64,000 nt of DNA from Balaenoptera acutorostrata (GCF_949987535.1 NC_080064.1:133328708-133392707), one strand, 5' to 3'; counted from the first letter of the stretch, positions 1 to 12,059 are shown. Made by a program: numbers and translations. The notes: generated by a model from the letters alone, not told the origin.

Positions 1-279
1 GAAAGCCTCAGAAAAATCCAAATGGAGGGACATTGTACAAAATATCTGAGGAATACAAGTGTCAAAGTCATGAGAAACAAAGAAAATCTGAGATACTATG
101 GCAGACTAATAACTAAGTGGATGGGATCTAAGAATGTAACTGAAAAACTATAAATCTAAACTTATTTTGAAATCAAAAGTATAAGAAATCACAAAGTATT
201 TTTAAAGTTATTGCTTCCAAATATGGTTGCATATTTGACTAAAATATGTCATTAAAATGAGCTTAGTAAAATAGTGGTT

Positions 280-1334
280 AAGAATGAGAGCTTTACAATA
301 TCAAAAAAACAAACAACCCAATCCAAAAATGGGCAGAAGCCCTAAATCGACATTTCTCCAAAGATGATATACAGATTGCCAACAAACACATGAAAGGATG
401 CTCAACATCACTAATCATTAGAGAAATGCAAATCAAAACTACAATGAGGTATCACCTCACACTGGTCAGAATGACCATTATCAAAAAACCTACAAACAGT
501 AATTGCTGGAGAGGGTGTGGAGAAAAGGGGACCCTCTGGCACTGTTGGTGGGAATGTAAATTGATACAGCCACTATGGAGAACAGTATGGAGGTTCCTTA
601 AAAAACTAAAAATAGAACTACCATATGACCCGGCAATCCCACTACTGGGCATATACCCTGAGAAAACCATAATTCAAAAAGAGTCATGTACCACAATATT
701 CATTGCAGCACTATTTACAATAGCCAGGACATGGAAGCAACCTCAGTGTCCATCGACAGATGAATGGATAAAGAAGATGTGGCACATATATACAATGGAA
801 TATTACTCAGCCATTAAAAGAAATGAAATTGAGTTATTTGTAGTGAGGTGGATGGACCTAAAGACTGTCACACAGAGTGAAGTAAGCCAGAAAGAGAAAA
901 ACAAATACCATATGCTAACACATATATATGGAATCTAAAAAAAAAAAGGTTATGAAGAACCTAGGGTCAGGACAGGAATAAAGACTCAGACGTAGAGAAT
1001 GGACTTGAGGACACGGGGAAGGGGAAGGGTAAGCTGGGACGAAGTGAGAGAGTGGCTTTGACATATATACACTACCAAATGTAAAATAGATAGCTAGTGG
1101 GAAGCAGCCGCATAGCACAGGGAGATCAGCTCAGTGCTTTGTGACCACCTAGAGGGGTGGGATAAGGAAGGTGGGAGGGAGACGCAAGAGGGAGGAGATA
1201 TGGGGACGTATGTATATCTATAGCTGATTCACTTTGTTATACAGCAGAAACTAACACACCATTGTAAAGCAGTTATACTCCAATAAAGATGTTAAAAAAA
1301 TAAAAAATAAAAAAAAAGAAGAATGAGAGCTTTA
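280..1334 (+). mobile_element. 5'-truncated L1 with perfect 16-bp target-site duplication
   Basis: The body spans 296-1318: the 3' part of ORF2, then a 3' UTR with the 'ctagtgggaagcagccgcatagcacagggagatcag' type sequence, an AATAAA-like signal near 1282 and an A-rich tail (about 1294-1318). The direct repeat AAGAATGAGAGCTTTA occurs at 280-295 and 1319-1334, the expected product of target-primed reverse transcription. The 5' end is missing, so the copy cannot be autonomous. It is the only clear plus-strand L1 in the window. Confidence 0.93.
297..938 (+). pseudogene. L1 ORF2 C-terminal remnant
   Basis: This is the last roughly 214 codons of L1 ORF2, open from the truncation point to a native-looking end (...HIYGI stop). 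Counting from the methionine at 390, a CX3CX7HX4C cysteine-histidine motif is intact at C39, C43, H51 and C56. It is followed by the typical '[13 protein letters not shown]' and '[11 protein letters not shown]' blocks. The endonuclease and reverse transcriptase domains lie upstream in a full-length element and are absent here, so no activity is expected. The open frame probably reflects the youth of the insertion rather than selection. Confidence 0.9.
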
Positions 1335-1530
1335 AATTTTAACTGGCTGAATGAAACTCTTAGTTCTGTCTTTTACTAGCTCTGTAACTTGGGCAAGTTA
1401 CTTAACTCTTCCAAATCTCAGTTCCTTATCTGTAAAATGGGAATGATATTACATAGCTCCTAGGTTTTATGAGGATTAGAGAAGATAATGCACAGTATCT
1501 AACATTTAATAACTGCTCAATAGATTATCA

Positions 1531-2239
1531 TGCTATGTTTTACTCTAACTTTCCAGACCCTGCTACCTATTTCTTTCAGGAAGAAAAACAAACAAGGGAA
1601 TTCATGATCAGCCTCTTCAATTGCTCTTTTCACTCTCACCCAGTAGGAGACTCACATGGCTCTAAATAGATGTAGTAATGTATAGATGTAACAAAGCCAC
1701 ATGTGCTATGTTACCAACCCTGAACATTTTGATCCAACCAACTTGACATCATGGACATGGTGAAGTTGGATGTACTCCATGAAACCCTGCATGTTCAGTC
1801 CCAGTTTGATAGTTCTGTGAATATTTGTGTGTGAGTGAGTGGTTATTAGTCTTCACATGGTTAAACCAACAAAACCGATGTTATTCCCTCCAAAACCTAG
1901 CCATCATTTTCCTGTTCTTTCAGTAAATACATTTACATACACACACCTTACACGTGAATAGGTTTTGCCCTGGGCAAACCTATTTCACAGACAGCTTATT
2001 TAAGGTATTATTATTACTGTTTAAGGCTTTCAATTACTTAAGGTTATTTTTTAAAGCTTATTATTATTATTTAAGCTTTTAAATTTGAGATCCTGTGGGT
2101 AATAAAATTCTTGTGTTTTTCTGCCACTTCTTTCCCCAGTGCCTCCTGCTTTTCCTCATCCTTCTTTTTTACTGGGAGCAAGGTCTTTTGCTGCCTGGAA
2201 CTACCTTATCTCCATAGCTTCATAATTTTATGATAGCAC
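1531..2239. other. Unassigned AT-rich spacer
   Basis: I see no gene or clear repeat here. Around 1997-2085 two ATT-rich blocks ('ttattattactgtttaaggcttt' type) repeat imperfectly. Confidence 0.5.
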
Positions 2240-2400
2240 TTTAGTGTTCACGTTGCACTTAATAAATGCCAGGCACTGTGCTAAGCATCCACTCTTTTAA
2301 TGCTACAACAACTCCATGAGTATTTGTTCTTATTGGCAAGGAAGCTAGGTGGTAGAGCCAGGGAGTTTGGGGTTGAGAATGGTCACCTTTCCCTTGACCA
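2240..2400 (-). repeat. MIR fossil, antisense
   Basis: The sequence 'aataaatgccaggcactgtgctaagcatcc' followed by 'ctacaacaactccatgag' and 'ggaagctaggtggtagagccaggg' has the order of the reverse complement of a MIR. It is strongly diverged and its boundaries are approximate. Confidence 0.55.
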
Positions 2401-2520
2401 TCTATCTTACTGCTTCCCTCCCCACCCCTACACCATGCTTCACCAGATGACACTTATCTGTTATATGGCTTCATAGCTCACTTGGACATTTGTGCAATGG
2501 CATCCAAATATTATCTCTTT

Positions 2521-2565
2521 AAGTATCCTCCCTTACAATGAAAACATTGTAAGGAAAAGATACTT
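2521..2565. other. 45-bp imperfect hairpin
   Basis: CCTTACAATG (2531-2540) and CATTGTAAGG (2545-2554) are perfect inverted arms around an AAAA loop. An outer 7-bp arm pair, AAGTATC (2521-2527) and GATACTT (2559-2565), encloses it across a small internal bulge. The structure is direct from sequence; its function is unknown. It may be a DNA-transposon remnant or chance. Confidence 0.6.
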
Positions 2566-4010
2566 CCAAGTGAGTCAAGGCAGGGTAATACGGTAAGCTG
2601 CTGAGAACACTGGGTCAGAGGTAGGTTCAGAAGACTGTAATAAGGAAAAGGAAAATAGAGGAAGAAAACTGAAAACAACCTCACCTTCTTAATTTTCCTC
2701 GTGTGAGCTCTGATGGTGGGGAGCAGCCATTGTGATACTAGCATTTACACAGCCCTTCCTAAAGAGTTTTCATACCTATCTCATTTGATGCTCAGAGCAA
2801 CCAGTGAGGTAGGAAGGGAGGATTCTCAGAAGGGCCAAAGTTAAACCAGGTTTTAACTTTCCAAACCCAGAGTTGTCTCCCTTTCCCTGCCAGCTTCTAG
2901 AGGCTCATCTACATGGGAATGGGTTCCAGAGGGAAGGGCTTTTTAAAAAATCATTATACTGAAAAGATCAGAGGAAGCTCACTTTATCTGATGACTCAGA
3001 ACTAGAAAGTGCTGCCCTGCAAACACATCAAGACATCTCTGCCATGAAGACACATGGACACATCATTCCCTCAGTGTCTGGCTGGGGAAGGGTGTGCTGG
3101 GATAAGGCTCTCCATCTTGTGCTACACTGATGTCCTGTGTCCTTCCCTACTCCATCATCCAGGAGAGACTCCACTATTTGCCTTTTTCAGGCAGACACTT
3201 ACCAGCCCAACACATGTGGTATAACAAACTCACCATTTATTATTATATCTCTCCCCTTTACCATCCTGACCTCATCCCTACCCCCAACCTCCGCCTTCAC
3301 CTAGATTTGTTTGTGTTGTTATTGTCTAAGGCACAGAGGAGGCAGAAGCCGTTTATTTACTGAAGGTATTGCATGCTGAGTAACACTTGGAGAAATACAT
3401 GGGTTTCTGACACAGTCACCAGGGAACCAGCAGCTTCTACCACAGTTGACGTGCTCATCTTTGGTCAGTGACACAGGAGAACATCGGAATTTCCCTGTGC
3501 TTCCAAGAGGAATGGAAGAAGCTGAGGACAGGTTGAGAGGAGAGAAGTGCATTTTTAGGGGTGCAAACTCAAGGCTGTTATGATAACCAGAGATGCCAGC
3601 TTTGTTTTTCCCTTTTTCTGTATTAGCGGTGAAATTCTTATGTCACTGGCTATGATTGCCTCAAATAGGGATTTGTCTTTTCTAATATTTCTGACTACCT
3701 TGACCTCACTGACAGTCTAGAGGCTTTGTTAGAAATAACTTTGAATAGTCCAGTGGTGTAAGCCCTTGGATACCCCATTTCTTCTAAAATCAATAAAGGA
3801 AGTGTATATTCAGTCTTCATGAACAGATGCTGCCTTCTCAGAAAGCATGGCCTTCTTAATAGAATATTATTATTACTTTTATTATATTATTATATTATAT
3901 TCATTCTTATATATTAAATTGTACTAGTTTTTGGTTAGCAATAATGTTAAGATAGTTAGGATTTTTTTTTCTGTGAATGAATAAGTGACATTTGTATTTT
4001 CCAGAGTTTT
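2566..4010. other. Unassigned spacer with a possible MIR fragment
   Basis: Around 2745-2870 the text 'cctatctcatttgatgctcagagcaaccagtgaggtagg' resembles an antisense MIR-type SINE. The rest (2871-4010) shows nothing I can assign, apart from an AT-rich patch at about 3866-3905. Confidence 0.4.
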
Positions 4011-5222
4011 TAAAACCACTTTATCGAGGTATGATTGACATACAAAAAGCTGTACACGTTCAATTGTACAACCGATGAATTTGGAGATAAGTATACACCC
4101 ATGAAACCATCACCTCAGCCAGTGCTATAAACATATCCTTTACTTCTACAAGTTTATTGCCATCCACCCTCTTTATTGTTATTTGTGATAAGAACATAAG
4201 ATCTATCCACTTAGCAAATTTTTAAGTATATGATATGGCATTATTAACTGTAGGCACTATGCTGTACAGTAGATCTCTAGGATTTATTCATTTTGCATAA
4301 CTGAAACTTTGTACTGTTTGACTCATACCTCCCCATTTCCCCCTCCCTTCACCGCCTGGTTACTCTGCTTCTATGAATTTGACCATTTTAGATTTCTCAT
4401 AAAAGTGAGATCCTGTATGTAGTATTTGTCCTTCTGTGTCTGGTTTATTTCACTTATTAGGCTGTCTCCCAGGTTCATTCATGGTATTCAAATGGCAAGG
4501 TTTCCTTCATTTTTTAAGGCTGAATAATATTCCATTGTATGTATATACCATATTTTCTTTATCCATTTATCCATCGATGAACACTTAGGTTGCTTTCATG
4601 TCTTCAGTATTTTGAATAATGATGCAATGAACATGAGAATACAGATATCTCTTCAAGATTCTGATTTCAATTTCTTTGGATATATACTCAGAAATGGGAT
4701 TGCTGGATCACATGGAAGTTCTATTTTTAATTTATTGAGGAACTTCCATACTGCTTCCCATAGTAGCTGCATCAATTTACCTTCCCACCAACAGTGTACC
4801 AAGGGTTCCCTTTTCTCCACATTCTCAACAACACTTGTTATCTTTTGTTTTTTGACAATAGCCATTCTAACAGGTGTAAGATAATCTCTCACTGTGGTTT
4901 TGATTTGCATTTCTCTGATAATTAGTGATGCTGAGCACCTTTTCATATACCTGTTGCCCAATCGTATGTCTTTGAAGAAAGGTCTATTCAAGTCCTTTGG
5001 CCATTTTTTAATCAGGTTTCTTTTTTCTTTTAGTTGTAAGAGTTTTTTATATATTTTGGATACTAACCCATCAGATACATGGTTTGCAAATATTTTCTCC
5101 CATTCTATAATTTGCCTTTTCATGTTGTTGATTGTTTCCTTTGCTGTGCAGAGGTTTTTTAGTTTGATGTTATTCCGCTTGTTCATTTTTGTTGCCTGTG
5201 TCCAGGATTTTTTTTTCTGAAG
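4011..5222 (-). mobile_element. Old L1 (L1M-type), 3' end plus ORF2 remnant
   Basis: The + strand reads from the L1 3' end at left ('tttatcgaggtatgattgacatacaaaaagctgtac') into ORF2. The ORF2 C-terminal part on the minus strand (about 4650-5200) still shows '[20 protein letters not shown]' and 'LPCDPAIPFLSIYPKK'. The zinc-knuckle-like motif is damaged: the CX3C pair is lost and only 'VHCWWEG' remains. This degree of decay and the 3' UTR type mark an older L1 than the copy at 280-1334. The 5' end is truncated. Confidence 0.85.
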
Positions 5223-5329
5223 TTGCAGGAATAGAAAGAACATGGAATTTAGGCATAATTTTGCTTTATCAGCTTCAAAATTTAAACTTATTTTTAAAAT
5301 AAGGTGAAACTTCCCAGTTAAATGTATGT

Positions 5330-7135
5330 AATTTACCAAATGTTTATTGATTATCAACTATGTGCAAGTTGCTGCCTTGGGGTTAGGAATAGAAAAGGGT
5401 AAGCAGAGAGGAATGAGACAAATTCTCCATCTCTGAGGACATTATAATCAATGGGAGGAAATTAAATAGAAAAATAGCAAAAAATAATTAACACTAAATA
5501 AAGGCATTTTGTATTAAGAGTGAATTAATTCTCCTGAAATTAATTCTTCCTGAGAAAAGTTTTCCAGATAATACTGATTTGTGAATTCTCCTTGAATAGA
5601 TCAAGGTCTGAAAGTATGAGAGTAAAAGAATTCAGGGAAAGATGAACAGTAGAGTAGGGCTGTAGCAAATGATCCACAGGTGGTATATGGTAGGAAATAA
5701 TTCTGGAAAGGCAGTTTGGAATTAGATTATGAAGTCTTGGGTTTTACACTAAGGACTTTAGAATTTATTCTCATAATGGCATGGGAGAGGCTTCTGGGGA
5801 AGTGAGTGACATGAACTGATTTTCATCATGGGGACTGAGTAGTTGAGAGAATGGGAGTTTGTATCATAAAGTAAATCACCCATTTGTTTATTCCACAGAC
5901 ATTGGTTGAGTACCCAGTGGTTGCTGGTGATACTGAATCTGATGAGATATGGCTTCTGTGATTGAGAAGCTTCTGGCCTGATGGCGGATATGGTGCCAAG
6001 TAATCAATGCTATGATAATGGTAGCACAGGATCGATTTAAATTGGTAGGTAGAGGTGATGATATATGGGTCAATGACACGAGTTTTCAAGGACAGGTCCA
6101 CATTAGCTAGACTTATATCAGATGTGTGTGTAAGGATATCTGTGACAATGGTGGTGGGGGGTGTGTGGAAATTGGTTACTTCAAGCAGAGAGACTTGCAT
6201 GTATAAATGCATAGACATGTGACATATGTTCAAAAGGAACACTCACCAAATTATTTCCTGTGACTGAACTGAGCTGTCTGTGGTGAGTATGGCAGGAAAT
6301 GAGCCTAGAGAAGAAGGCAGAAATTAAATCATGGAAGGCTTTGGTTGGTCCATGAAGAATTTTTTACTTTAATACTAAAAGTAATGGGGATCTATGAAAT
6401 TTAGCTAAGAAATGGCATAATCATATTTGGGCTTTAGAAAGATCATGTAGTCATTTGTAAATAGAAGCTAGCCAAACTAGAGGCAAGAAGTCTAGTTGAG
6501 AGAGTGTTGTGGTTGCCCAGGTGAGGCGTAATGAGACCCTGAATTAGGGCAATAATGGGGTGAAATTGATGGATTGAAGACATTTAAGACAGTAAAAGCT
6601 ATGGAATCAAAAGAGAGGTTGGGTTTGTAGGGATGAGTGAGAGGGAGGGTTCTAGCAGGATGCTTAGTGTTTGTCCTTGAACAAGTAGAAAAGCAGGGTG
6701 TCATGCATTGGGATAGGAAATGGAGAATAGAGAAGAGAGGGTTTGGGGAGAAAAATGCAAAATTTAGGATTGGACATGTTGAGTTTAAAGGTGCTTATGG
6801 GCCATAGTCCTATAGCCATAAATGGAGCCCTGAGGAGCCCTGGTATTTAAGAGTGGAAAAGAGGGAACTCTGAAGGAGAAGAAGGAAGAAAATCAATAGC
6901 ATGTTGTCCTAGAAACAAAGAGGACAGAGTTTCACAGATGTGTCAGTGAGCAACAATATCAGATAACATGAGGACAAAAAAACAAAAGAGCAGCAACGTG
7001 CATGGAGCTTGTTGGAGATGTTAAAGAGAAGTGTGGTGGAGATAGGAACTAGATTGCTGTGAGTTGAGAAATGGTGAGATCTATAAATGAAAGGAAGAGG
7101 AAGTGGCAATTCCCCCCTGCCCTTTTTGTTTTAAA
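5330..7135 (-). repeat. Antisense L2-type LINE, fragmented
   Basis: The segment opens with the reverse complement of an L2 tail ('tttattgattatcaactatgtgcaag', near 5342). It continues with the purine-rich antisense of L2 ORF sequence, for example 'gaagtcttgggttttacactaagg' and, near 6775, 'gacatgttgagtttaaaggtgctta'. A second L2-type tail start near 5888 suggests two copies or a rearrangement. It is heavily diverged; I identify the class from conserved word order only. Confidence 0.5.
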
Positions 7136-7839
7136 AGAAGCATGGATTCTTAAAACAAACCATTGCCATTGATTTGGCATTGCAGGGTGATGTTTAAGTA
7201 TGTATATGCTGATAAAACTGTATAGTTGCTGTGACCATGACAGCCTCCCTAACCTGAAGTTTGCTCTCTTCTCTGATCTTCAAATGCAATGCAGACAGAT
7301 GAGGACAGCTAGAAGGATGAGACCCAATTGCCAGAATGGATCAAGTACATGCAGAGGGCAGTGAAAGTAAAGTAATGTTTTGCTGCAGGCAGAACAACGA
7401 ACATTAAATGAGCAATTTAAGCATTTGGTTCACATCAACGAGCAGCAATGCTAAAGAATGGGTAGAGAGAGGGATCCAGAAACAAGAAACATTGGCAGAC
7501 TGGACCAAATGGACCCAAAATATTTCAAAGCTTTTGAGATTAAATGCTAGTTCATGTCTGAGTAATATAAAGCTAGTAGGCCATGGCTTGAGACCCACAG
7601 CATCATTCTTAAGTAGGAATTCTGGGAAAAGCCCCAGGGGTTATCTCTCTGGGTTAGATGAAGCTACCTGCCCCCAGGCATGCAAATAATAATAAATATG
7701 TTTGGTCTTCTACCCATTTACTAAACTATAAGCTTCTGGATGCCAGGAAACCTGGGAGAGCTGGGTTTGTTTTTTCAAAAATAATCATCATCCTGTTTTT
7801 GATAATTGAAGATACAGGCTTATTGGAAAAAAGAAATGT
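7136..7839. other. Unassigned spacer
   Basis: No repeat family, exon or motif that I can support. Confidence 0.4.
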
Positions 7840-8340
7840 TTAATTACTGAAATATGTAGAAAGTGAAAGTTTCCCCATAATCAACCACCCCCATAACCAC
7901 TGTTAATCAGTATATCTATACAATTAATTGGGTCTTTACAAAAATAGGATAATGCTATATATGTTTTGTGACTTTGTGATTTCAGTTAAGAGGGTCTTTT
8001 ATGTCAGTACATAGAGACAATTTTCAGGCTTCAGCTTCTTCCTTAACAAACCAACAAAAACAAAACTTGTATTACATAGTGTACAGATTAATGAAATTAT
8101 TTTAACAAATTCCTGTCAATAGATATGAGGGTTGTTTCTGGTCTTTCACCATTTCAGACAGACTGTAGTAAGTATTCTTGTGTGTGTATGTGCATGGGCA
8201 TTTCTATTGGATATATGTCTCAGAGTCAAATCGCCTCTATTTCTAAAAATGCATTTTAAAAAGTATGTATATTTTGCCAAACTGCCCTGGGGGTAGCTAT
8301 TAAAGGAGCTGAAAACAGTATCTGTAGCAGGTGTTCTCAT
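7840..8340 (-). repeat. Ancient L1 fragment, antisense
   Basis: The order 'aaccactgttaatcagtatatctata', 'acaaaaataggataatgctatatatg', 'tggatatatgtctcagagtcaaat', 'attttgccaaactgccct' follows the antisense of an old L1M-type ORF2/3' region. It is strongly diverged. Confidence 0.5.
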
Positions 8341-8727
8341 CTTGGATTACATGAACTGTGGATATGATCAGAGTGTCTGTGAACTGCACTGGGAAAAAAA
8401 TTTGCGTCTTCATTTTCTCTAACCTCTAACTGAAATTTAGCTTTCCTTTCAATTATTAGTGATAACAATAAACCACAGTATATTAGCAGTAGTTGTGATT
8501 TTGTCAGTAATAGAAATCACAGATATTTTCATTGTTGTTGTCAATATCTTGAAGTATTGTTTATGCTTTTCGCTACTTTTAAATGATGGTACTTATAATT
8601 CCTGTCAGTATATCTTGTTATTTAATGTGTTTAAAAAGAAGATGTATTTCAATAGCACAGATTTTTGAAAATTGATAAATATTTCAATATATTTGCTTCC
8701 TTTGTAATATTGTGTAGTTTATGCTTT

Positions 8728-9089
8728 TAAAAGCATTTTTTTTTTTTTTTAAGATTTATTTTTTTATTGATTAATTGATTGATTGATTGCTATGTTGGGT
8801 CTTCGTTTCTGTGCTAGGGCTTTCTCTAGTTGTGGCAAGTGGGGGCCACTCTTCATCGCGGTGCGGGGACCGCTCTTCATCGCGGTGCGCGGGCCTTTCA
8901 CTATCGCGGCCCCTCCCGTTGCGGGGCACAGGCTCCAGACGCGCAGGCTCAGTAATTGTGGCTCACGGGCCCAGCCGCTCTGCGGCATGTGGGATCTTCC
9001 CAGACCAGGGCTCGAACCCGTGTCCCCTGCATTATTGGCAGGCAGATTCTCAACCACTGCGCCACCAGGGAAGCCCTAAAAGCATTTTT
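8728..9089 (-). mobile_element. CHR-type tRNA-derived SINE, 13-bp target-site duplication
   Basis: The body spans 8741-9076, with the head at right ('accagggaagccc' on +) and the poly-T/(TTGA)n tail complement at left. The B-box complement 'gggctcgaaccc' lies near 9009. TAAAAGCATTTTT flanks it at 8728-8740 and 9077-9089. This copy carries a private 24-bp tandem duplication (8841-8864 and 8865-8888, 22/24 identical) and a 3-bp AAT repeat near the head. CHR SINEs are moved by L1 proteins and carry an internal Pol III promoter. Confidence 0.93.
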
Positions 9090-9194
9090 ATGAGAAATGG
9101 TCCACAGTCTTCACCATACTGTCAGAAACTGTGGCACAAGAAAGTTCAAATTCCTGTGACTTAGAGGCACAGTATAAGAAGTGAGAATTATAAC

Positions 9195-9425
9195 AGAATT
9201 AATAGTAAACACTTATGGTGCTATGACACGCCAGATGCTGTTCTAAGTTTATTACTTATATTAACTCATTTAATCTTTACAACAACCCAGTTAGGGAAGT
9301 AATCTATTTTCATTTACAGGCAAAGAAAATAAAGCACAGAGAGGTTAATTTGCCCAAGGTGACAATACTAAGCCAGTTATGCAGGCAGGCTGTGACCTCA
9401 GCAGTGCACTTCAGGGTCTTTGTAC
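9195..9425 (-). repeat. MIR SINE, antisense
   Basis: Clear antisense MIR order: 'ccagatgctgttctaagt', 'aactcatttaatctttacaacaaccc', 'gcacagagaggttaatttgcccaaggt'. Confidence 0.8.
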
Positions 9426-9659
9426 TTACCTACTTGGATAAGCTAGATTTCAGAGAAAAGTATCTGGATATGTGACATAGTGAAGTCAGTTACTTTACCC
9501 AGTCACTCTGACTTCACACCCTGACCTGAGGAATATGATTCTATATATGCACCTTTACCCACTGTGTTGATGGAAACATGGGAGCAGGATACATAAAGGA
9601 GATAACGGATAATCCCTGCTTCTGAATATAGCTTATATCTTCTTACCTACAGTGATTCT

Positions 9660-10120
9660 CATGAACTCATAAATTCATTTATTCCGCAAATATTTTGAGC
9701 CCCTAGTGTACCAGGTACTTTCCCAGGCACTGGGATGTAGCAGAGATTCAGAAAGATACAGTTCCTGCCTTTCTAGTTCTTATACTTTGGTGGAAATTGA
9801 GACCAAAAAAAAAAACAACATATCCACAGCAACAAACAAAATGAAGAAGATCATTTCATAGAGAGACAAGTGCTATGAAGATGATAAAACAGGGTAATGG
9901 GATAGAGCAACACAGGCAAGGATGGGAGTTGCAACTTCGGCTGAGTCATCAAGGAAAGCTCTACTGCAGGGTGGCATTTGGGTTGAGACATCAGAGATTT
10001 GGAGGAGCCAAGCTCTGCAAAGATCTAAGGGACAGTGACCACACCGTTGTTGAGACAGGATAGGGTCATGGGAGAGGAATGGGTAGTGAGAATGGGCCAC
10101 CTTCTGGGGAAGATGTCTTC
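9660..10120 (-). repeat. L2-type LINE 3' region, antisense
   Basis: Starts with the antisense L2 tail 'attcatttattccgcaaatattttgagcccctagtgtaccaggtac', continues through 'gacaagtgctatgaag' and 'agggtggcatttgggttgagac', which match the antisense order of the L2 C-terminal ORF and 3' UTR. Confidence 0.6.
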
Positions 10121-11471
10121 ACTGATCAACTAGCAAAGGAAGACACTTTGAAGCTCCCTCTCTCATACTTTCTCAGCAGGAATTTCTCACCATCAGAGCC
10201 AGCACTTATGAATCCCTGGTGGTATTAGGAATGCTCTTGGGGAGTATCAAGTCAGACCTCTCTTTCACTAGCTCTCTGCCTGAACTCTTTTTCACTTGAC
10301 CCTCTTTCACCAGAACGAATATGCCTGTACATGTTTTCAAGTTGTTCTTCCCTCCCCCAGGGACTGAGGGAGAAAATACCAGGAAGGAAAGAGATTTTTC
10401 CATTTACAGAATACTGACAACACACTGTCACCCCAAATAGGCAGATTCATCTCCAGAAAAGTGAGTCTGTCCACAGTTTTGAGTTTCAGTTCTGTTTTGT
10501 TGTCTCACCACTGACCAATTTTCTGCCAACAGAGGGTGGATTGGCTTTAGTGGAAATAGTTATTTCTACTATAAATCTAAGAAAATCAAAGTAAAAAATA
10601 CAGGGGAAAAAAAAGAGATTTCAGTGCAGCACAGAGGAGATAAATAAAACCAGGGTAGCAGGGGTGTGGGCTTGAACCCACAAAATCATTAGCTTACTTT
10701 CAACTTTGCAGAAAGTCTGCACATGCTAAGGGAAGGGATGCGGAGCAGCTTCTCAGGGGAACACATATACTGTGAGGGTTCACACTGTTCCCAGGAACAC
10801 CCTAATGAGCTGGCCATGGAGGCATGCACTGTCTGTGGTTTTGAAAAACTTCCAGGCAATTTTCAAAAGGGAAGGAGTTTCACCCCGAGTCTTTAACTTG
10901 AACTGGGATAACATTAGAACTTATTCTGCCTTTCTAACACAGAGTCAGATTCCCTTCTCCTCCCACACAGATTTTCAAACCGTCATCTGGTCATCTTCAA
11001 TGTCTTAGAGGAACATTGACTTAAATGGAAGAGAAGGAAGACAGGGCAGAATGACTCAAATAATTAAATAAACCCTACCAAGCAGGAAAATAAGATGTCA
11101 TTGGATAGGGGCTAAGAATCCTAGAGAAACTCCCATAATATACAATCTGCCCATTTCAGAATTTTATGTGTTTTTAAAGTCCTTTCTAGCTAGGCAGAAA
11201 GATCCTACTTAGTCTGCTTTCCATTCATTTTTGTGTGGTCAGTCACTCCTCAATGATGTAAACCAGTCTTGATCTCTTTAGAAAAGGTTTAAAATATATA
11301 TATGATTAAGTCCAAGACCACTGGGTCAGTGATACTGAGCTTGATGCTCTTCTACTGATGAAGATCATGGAAAAGATTTGCATATCGGTGTTGAGACCAT
11401 TAAAAACTGTTCCAGGATTTTGAGTTAAGTATACTCATTAGCAGCAGTACTATGCCTGTCTTCCTGGTAGT
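10121..11471. other. Unassigned spacer
   Basis: No repeat or exon that I recognise. Open frames at 10206-10403 and 10772-11008 show no domain, no conserved motif and no splice context I can defend. Confidence 0.4.
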
Positions 11472-11768
11472 ATCTATGTCTATATACACATACCACATCT
11501 TCTTTATCCATTCATCTGTCAATGGACATTTATGTTGTTTCCCTGTCTTGGCTATTGTAAATAGTGCTGCTATGACCATTGGGGTGCATGTATCTTTTTG
11601 AGTTCAAGTTTTCTCTGGATGTGTGCCCAGGAGTGGGCTTACTGAAGCATATGGCAATTCTATTTTTAGTTTTTTGAGGAACCTCCATACTGTTTTCCCT
11701 AGTGGCTGCACCAATTTACATTCCTACCAACAGTGTGAGAGGGTTTCCTTTTCTCCACATTCTGGAGA
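11472..11768 (-). mobile_element. Internal L1 ORF2 fragment lacking the 3' end
   Basis: The + strand reads 'ccacatcttctttatccattcatctgtcaatggacattta' through 'accaacagtgtgagagggtttccttttctccaca', which is antisense L1 ORF2 C-terminal sequence. Neither a 3' UTR nor a poly-T tract flanks the left end, unlike ordinary L1 insertions, so one side was probably lost by deletion. Confidence 0.85.
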
Positions 11769-12059
11769 GAAAAGATTTTAAAATGCACCTGTACGTCATA
11801 TAGAATGGAAAGAGAATGTTCAAACATGCAAGAGAATGCCACCTTAAAGGTAAGTGTTGGTTAGAAAAGAAACAAGACTAAAAAAAATTAATTGGTGAGT
11901 CTGTGTTAAAATAATGAAGCTTAGATTAGCAAATCTAAGATGGTCTATGCATCATACAGCATGACAAGAAAACAGAGTTGCTGAATGTGTTTCACCTGTT
12001 TTCTGAAGGCATGGAGGAAAATGGGAAAGCCAGTTTGGACACTTGCTAATAAAGAGCCA

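Larger units (their letters stand above)
262..1530 (+). repeat. MIR SINE, split by an L1 insertion
   Basis: The left arm (about 262-295) resembles the MIR head 'agtggttaagaatgagagcttt'. The right arm (about 1319-1530) continues with the MIR body: 'gggcaagttacttaac', then 'tctgtaaaatggga' and a tail near 'aataactgctcaatagatta'. The two arms become contiguous if the L1 between them and one copy of the 16-bp duplication are removed. MIRs are ancient tRNA-derived SINEs with no known activity today. The outer boundaries are approximate. Confidence 0.75.

Noticed and set aside
8764..9164. Several open frames on both strands in the GC-rich 8.8-9.1 kb section.
   Set aside because: They are all readings of one CHR SINE, and similar peptides recur at every other SINE (17.2, 44.3 and 52.3 kb).
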